Shown piece by piece: positions 62,168 through 64,000 of a stretch of 64,000 nucleotides of DNA; position 1 is the first letter of the stretch, and each line of letters opens with the position of its first letter. The notes under the pieces are model-generated. The model was not told where the DNA came from. It ran no database searches and was given only the letters and a program-made list of their open reading frames with translations. The stretch is from Rubrimonas cliftonensis (GTDB lineage Bacteria; Pseudomonadota; Alphaproteobacteria; Rhodobacterales; Rhodobacteraceae), in assembly GCF_900107585.1 (NCBI RefSeq), contig NZ_FNQM01000010.1, forward strand, positions 62,001-126,000, in the 5' to 3' direction. The position numbers and the translations under genes are program-made.

Positions 62168-62908
62168 TCAGACGTGCTGGCCGCCGTTGATCTCGATCTC
62201 GACGCCGGTGACGTAGCTGCTGGCGTCGGTGCAGAGATAGTAGATGGTGCGCGCGACCTCCTCGGGCTTGCCGAGGCGGCGCAGCGGCAGGCTCTCGGCG
62301 AGCTTGTCTGTGCCGGGGGAAAGGATCGCCGTTTCGATCTCGCCGGGCGCGATGGCGTTCACCCGCACGCCATGCGGGCCGAAATCATGCGCCATCTCGC
62401 GCGTCAGCGCGGCGAGCGCAGCCTTGGAGGTGGAATAGGCCGCCCCGGCGAAGGGGTGCACGCGCGCGCCGGCGATGGAGGTGACGTTGACGACCGCCCC
62501 CTGCGCCGCGACCAGTTCCCTGAACAGTCCCCGCGCCAGCACGACGCTGGAGAAGAAGTTGACGTGGAACACCCGCCCCCAGTCGCGCAGGTCGGTGTCG
62601 AGCGTGTTCAGCCGCGCGCCGCCCTCGCCCTTGGGCGATATGCCGGCGTTGTTGACCAGAGCATGGAGCTTGCCGTCCGGCAGCCGCGCGCGGATCTCTG
62701 CGACCGCCTTCATCGTGTTGTCGGGGCTGGCGAGGTCGACCTGGATATGGTCCGCCTCGCCGGCCTCCCACGGGCAGTCCTCCGGGAAGGGCTGGCGCGA
62801 GCAGGAGATGACGCGCCACCCCGCCGAGGAGAAGCGCTTCACCGTCGCGTGGCCGATGCCGCGGCTGGCGCCGGTGAGCAGCAGGGTCTTGCGTTCGCTG
62901 TCTGGCAT
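62168..62908 (-). CDS. Short-chain dehydrogenase/reductase
   Basis: NAD(P)-dependent oxidoreductase of 246 residues of the classical SDR family. Nucleotide motif TGASRGIGHATVKRF, NNAG seen as VNNAGISPKGEG, catalytic Ser/Tyr/Lys in VNVTSIAGA and AAYSTSKAAL, and the ending GVRVNAIAPGEIETAIL...SYVTGVEIEINGGQHV. The arginine after strand 2 (SCSRQPFPED) suggests preference for NADP, a weak hint. ATG at 62908 starts MPDSERKTLLLTGAS; the open frame upstream is a low-complexity artefact. Substrate unknown. It lies downstream of pdxH on the same strand with 145 bp between, so it may have its own promoter. Confidence 0.9.
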   Translation of the reverse strand: MPDSERKTLLLTGASRGIGHATVKRFSSAGWRVISCSRQPFPEDCPWEAGEADHIQVDLASPDNTMKAVAEIRARLPDGKLHALVNNAGISPKGEGGARLNTLDTDLRDWGRVFHVNFFSSVVLARGLFRELVAAQGAVVNVTSIAGARVHPFAGAAYSTSKAALAALTREMAHDFGPHGVRVNAIAPGEIETAILSPGTDKLAESLPLRRLGKPEEVARTIYYLCTDASSYVTGVEIEINGGQHV

Positions 62909-63053
62909 GGGGCGCCCGTCCGGTTTCGCCGGCGCGCGCCGGCTTCGCGAGCATTCGCACGCTCCGAGCCCAGCGCCAACCGGGAACTGCCGGGGGCGCC
63001 GTGCCGGCCGCCATACCCTTCGCCGGCCCGCGGGGCGCGACCCTCCCGGCCCG

Positions 63054-63677
63054 TCAAGGGTTGAGGCGCGTCGTCGTCCACGCCGCGCTGTCGACGTTCT
63101 CGCGGGTCCAGCGGAATCGGTCATGCATGCGGAAGGCGCCGTTGGCCCAGAACTCGATCTCCAGCGGGCGGATGCGGAAGCCGCCCCAGTGCTCCGGGCG
63201 CGGCGGCCGGGCGGGGTAGCGCGCGGCGACCTTCGCGGCCTCGGCCACCAGCGCGGCGCGGCTGGCCAGCGGGCGCGACTGCTTAGACGCCCAAGCGCCG
63301 ATCCGGCTCTGGTAGGCGCGGGAGGCGTAGTAGGCGTCGGCGGTCTCGGCGTCCACCAACTCCACCGGCCCGCGCGCGCGCAGCTGCCGGCGCAGGCTCT
63401 TCCAGTGCATGGTGAAGGCCGCCTGGGGGTTGGCCTTCAGCTCCTCGCCCTTGGCGCTCTCGAAGTTGGTGTAGAAGACGAAACCGCCGCCCGGGTTGGC
63501 GCCCTCGATGTCCTTCAGCAGCACCATGCGCACGTTGGGCAGGCCGTCGGCGCCGCAGGTCGCCAGCGCGATGGCGTTGGCGTCCTCCGGTTCGGCGGCC
63601 TCCGCCTGCGCGAGCCACGAGCGGGCGAGGGCGAAGGGATCCTCCCCGATGAAGATCGCGCTCTCGTCCTGCGCCAT
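63054..63677 (-). CDS. pdxH: Pyridoxamine 5'-phosphate oxidase
   Basis: FMN enzyme of 207 residues that oxidises pyridoxamine or pyridoxine phosphate to PLP. The family blocks are in order: [70 protein letters not shown] and the C-terminal [16 protein letters not shown] ending RLNP. ATG at 63677 ([20 protein letters not shown]) follows a GGGAGC stretch. Residues contacting FMN and PLP are all visible. PLP made here is needed by dgdA and other enzymes in the window, without implying co-regulation. Confidence 0.96.
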   Translation of the reverse strand: MAQDESAIFIGEDPFALARSWLAQAEAAEPEDANAIALATCGADGLPNVRMVLLKDIEGANPGGGFVFYTNFESAKGEELKANPQAAFTMHWKSLRRQLRARGPVELVDAETADAYYASRAYQSRIGAWASKQSRPLASRAALVAEAAKVAARYPARPPRPEHWGGFRIRPLEIEFWANGAFRMHDRFRWTRENVDSAAWTTTRLNP

Positions 63678-63838
63678 GCGGCTGCTCCCGTTCCATCATC
63701 GCGGTAGCACCTAGCGCCGCCGGGCAGCGGGATCGAGGGCGAGCGACGTCGCCCTCTGCCACATTCACGCTATTTCCACCAGTCGCCGGGCGTTCAGCGG
63801 CATGTTTTTTCGCGTTGGGTGAAACGGGAGTGTGGAGC

Positions 63839-64000
63839 ATGAAGAGGAAGTTTGCGGCTGCGGCCGCGCTGGCGTGCTGTCTGGGGTTCTGGGGCGCCGG
63901 CGCTGCGGCGCAGGACGCCGAGGGCGTCAGGATATTCTTCGGCGTGGGCGAGAGCGCGGTCTCGGCCGATCAGCAGGCGACGCTCGACCGGGCCGCGCGC
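63839..64000 (+). CDS. OmpA-like periplasmic/outer-membrane protein, cut by right edge
   Basis: The first 54 codons are present. The leader MKRKFAAAAALACCLGFWGA with cleavage near AAAQD is a Sec signal peptide, and the next residues VRIFFGVGESAVSADQQATL match the start of an OmpA C-terminal-like domain (FxxxxxxLxxxxxxxLD). Such a domain binds peptidoglycan. The ATG at 63839 has a GGAG site 3 bases before it (GTGGAGC), and an AT-richer stretch at 63780-63830 may hold the promoter. The family call is based on a short fragment. Confidence 0.7.
   Translation, partial: MKRKFAAAAALACCLGFWGAGAAAQDAEGVRIFFGVGESAVSADQQATLDRAAR

Overview
This window comes from a very GC-rich genome with dense coding and short gaps. 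Gene content points to an alphaproteobacterium, most likely of the Rhodobacterales type: argH divergent from a tlpA-like gene, ccoNOQP behind a perfect TTGA-N6-TCAA FnrL-type box, tatABC behind a lone ABC ATPase, TRAP and tripartite-tricarboxylate (TTT) transporters, and an imelysin/di-heme oxidoreductase/DUF1513 locus (here decayed). The genus cannot be told from the sequence. I saw no rRNA, tRNA or CRISPR array.

Layout. 1-8.3 kb: argH (cut by the left edge), a TlpA-like thioredoxin, a YbaK-like deacylase, an unknown gene, the cbb3 oxidase operon ccoNOQP, and a 2,2-dialkylglycine decarboxylase. 8.4-11.2 kb: a three-gene minus-strand module (a GYF-motif protein, an HEXXH protein and a helical protein) that resembles accessory genes of type VI secretion effector loci, with no secretion genes nearby. 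11.5-12.7 kb: methylthioribose kinase. 12.8-15.6 kb: a scar made of wrecked DUF1513, imelysin and di-heme oxidoreductase genes, the last cut off exactly at the end of an IS3-family element that is itself frameshifted. 15.7-27.8 kb: a type I secretion operon with two ABC exporter subunits, an HlyD adaptor and a 2245-residue RTX/cadherin-like protein. 28.2-33.3 kb: an ABC importer of the NMT1/SsuA class with a double permease and a 5-formyl-THF cyclo-ligase-like protein, divergent from an RpiR regulator across a cluster of GAAAC/GTTTC half sites. 33.3-34.4 kb: a wrecked transposase-like gene.

34.5-49.7 kb is mostly housekeeping: an Fe3+-type ABC ATPase, tatABC, a DUF815 ATPase, two related lipoproteins, a Gfa-family protein, mfd, a DhnA-type class I aldolase, two related glycine-rich lipoproteins, a Nudix protein, a Kef-type antiporter, a small unknown protein and spermidine synthase. 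49.7-61.7 kb is a transport and catabolism block: on the minus strand FAH-family hydrolase, TctC, a TctA-TctB fusion and an OsmC-like protein; divergently a TauE-like permease, a molybdenum hydroxylase (iron-sulfur subunit and a frameshifted large subunit), a ModA-like protein without signal peptide, and a complete TRAP transporter. A 15-bp perfect palindrome lies between the two arms. The right end holds a small SMR-like protein, an SDR, pdxH and the start of an OmpA-like gene.

The most unusual signal is the type I secretion operon. Its two ABC subunits carry complementary losses of ATPase motifs, so neither composite ATP site of a heterodimer would have the full standard set. It sits next to an IS-linked deletion, as if the operon marks the edge of a rearranged segment. 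The HEXXH module is the second candidate for a little-described system.
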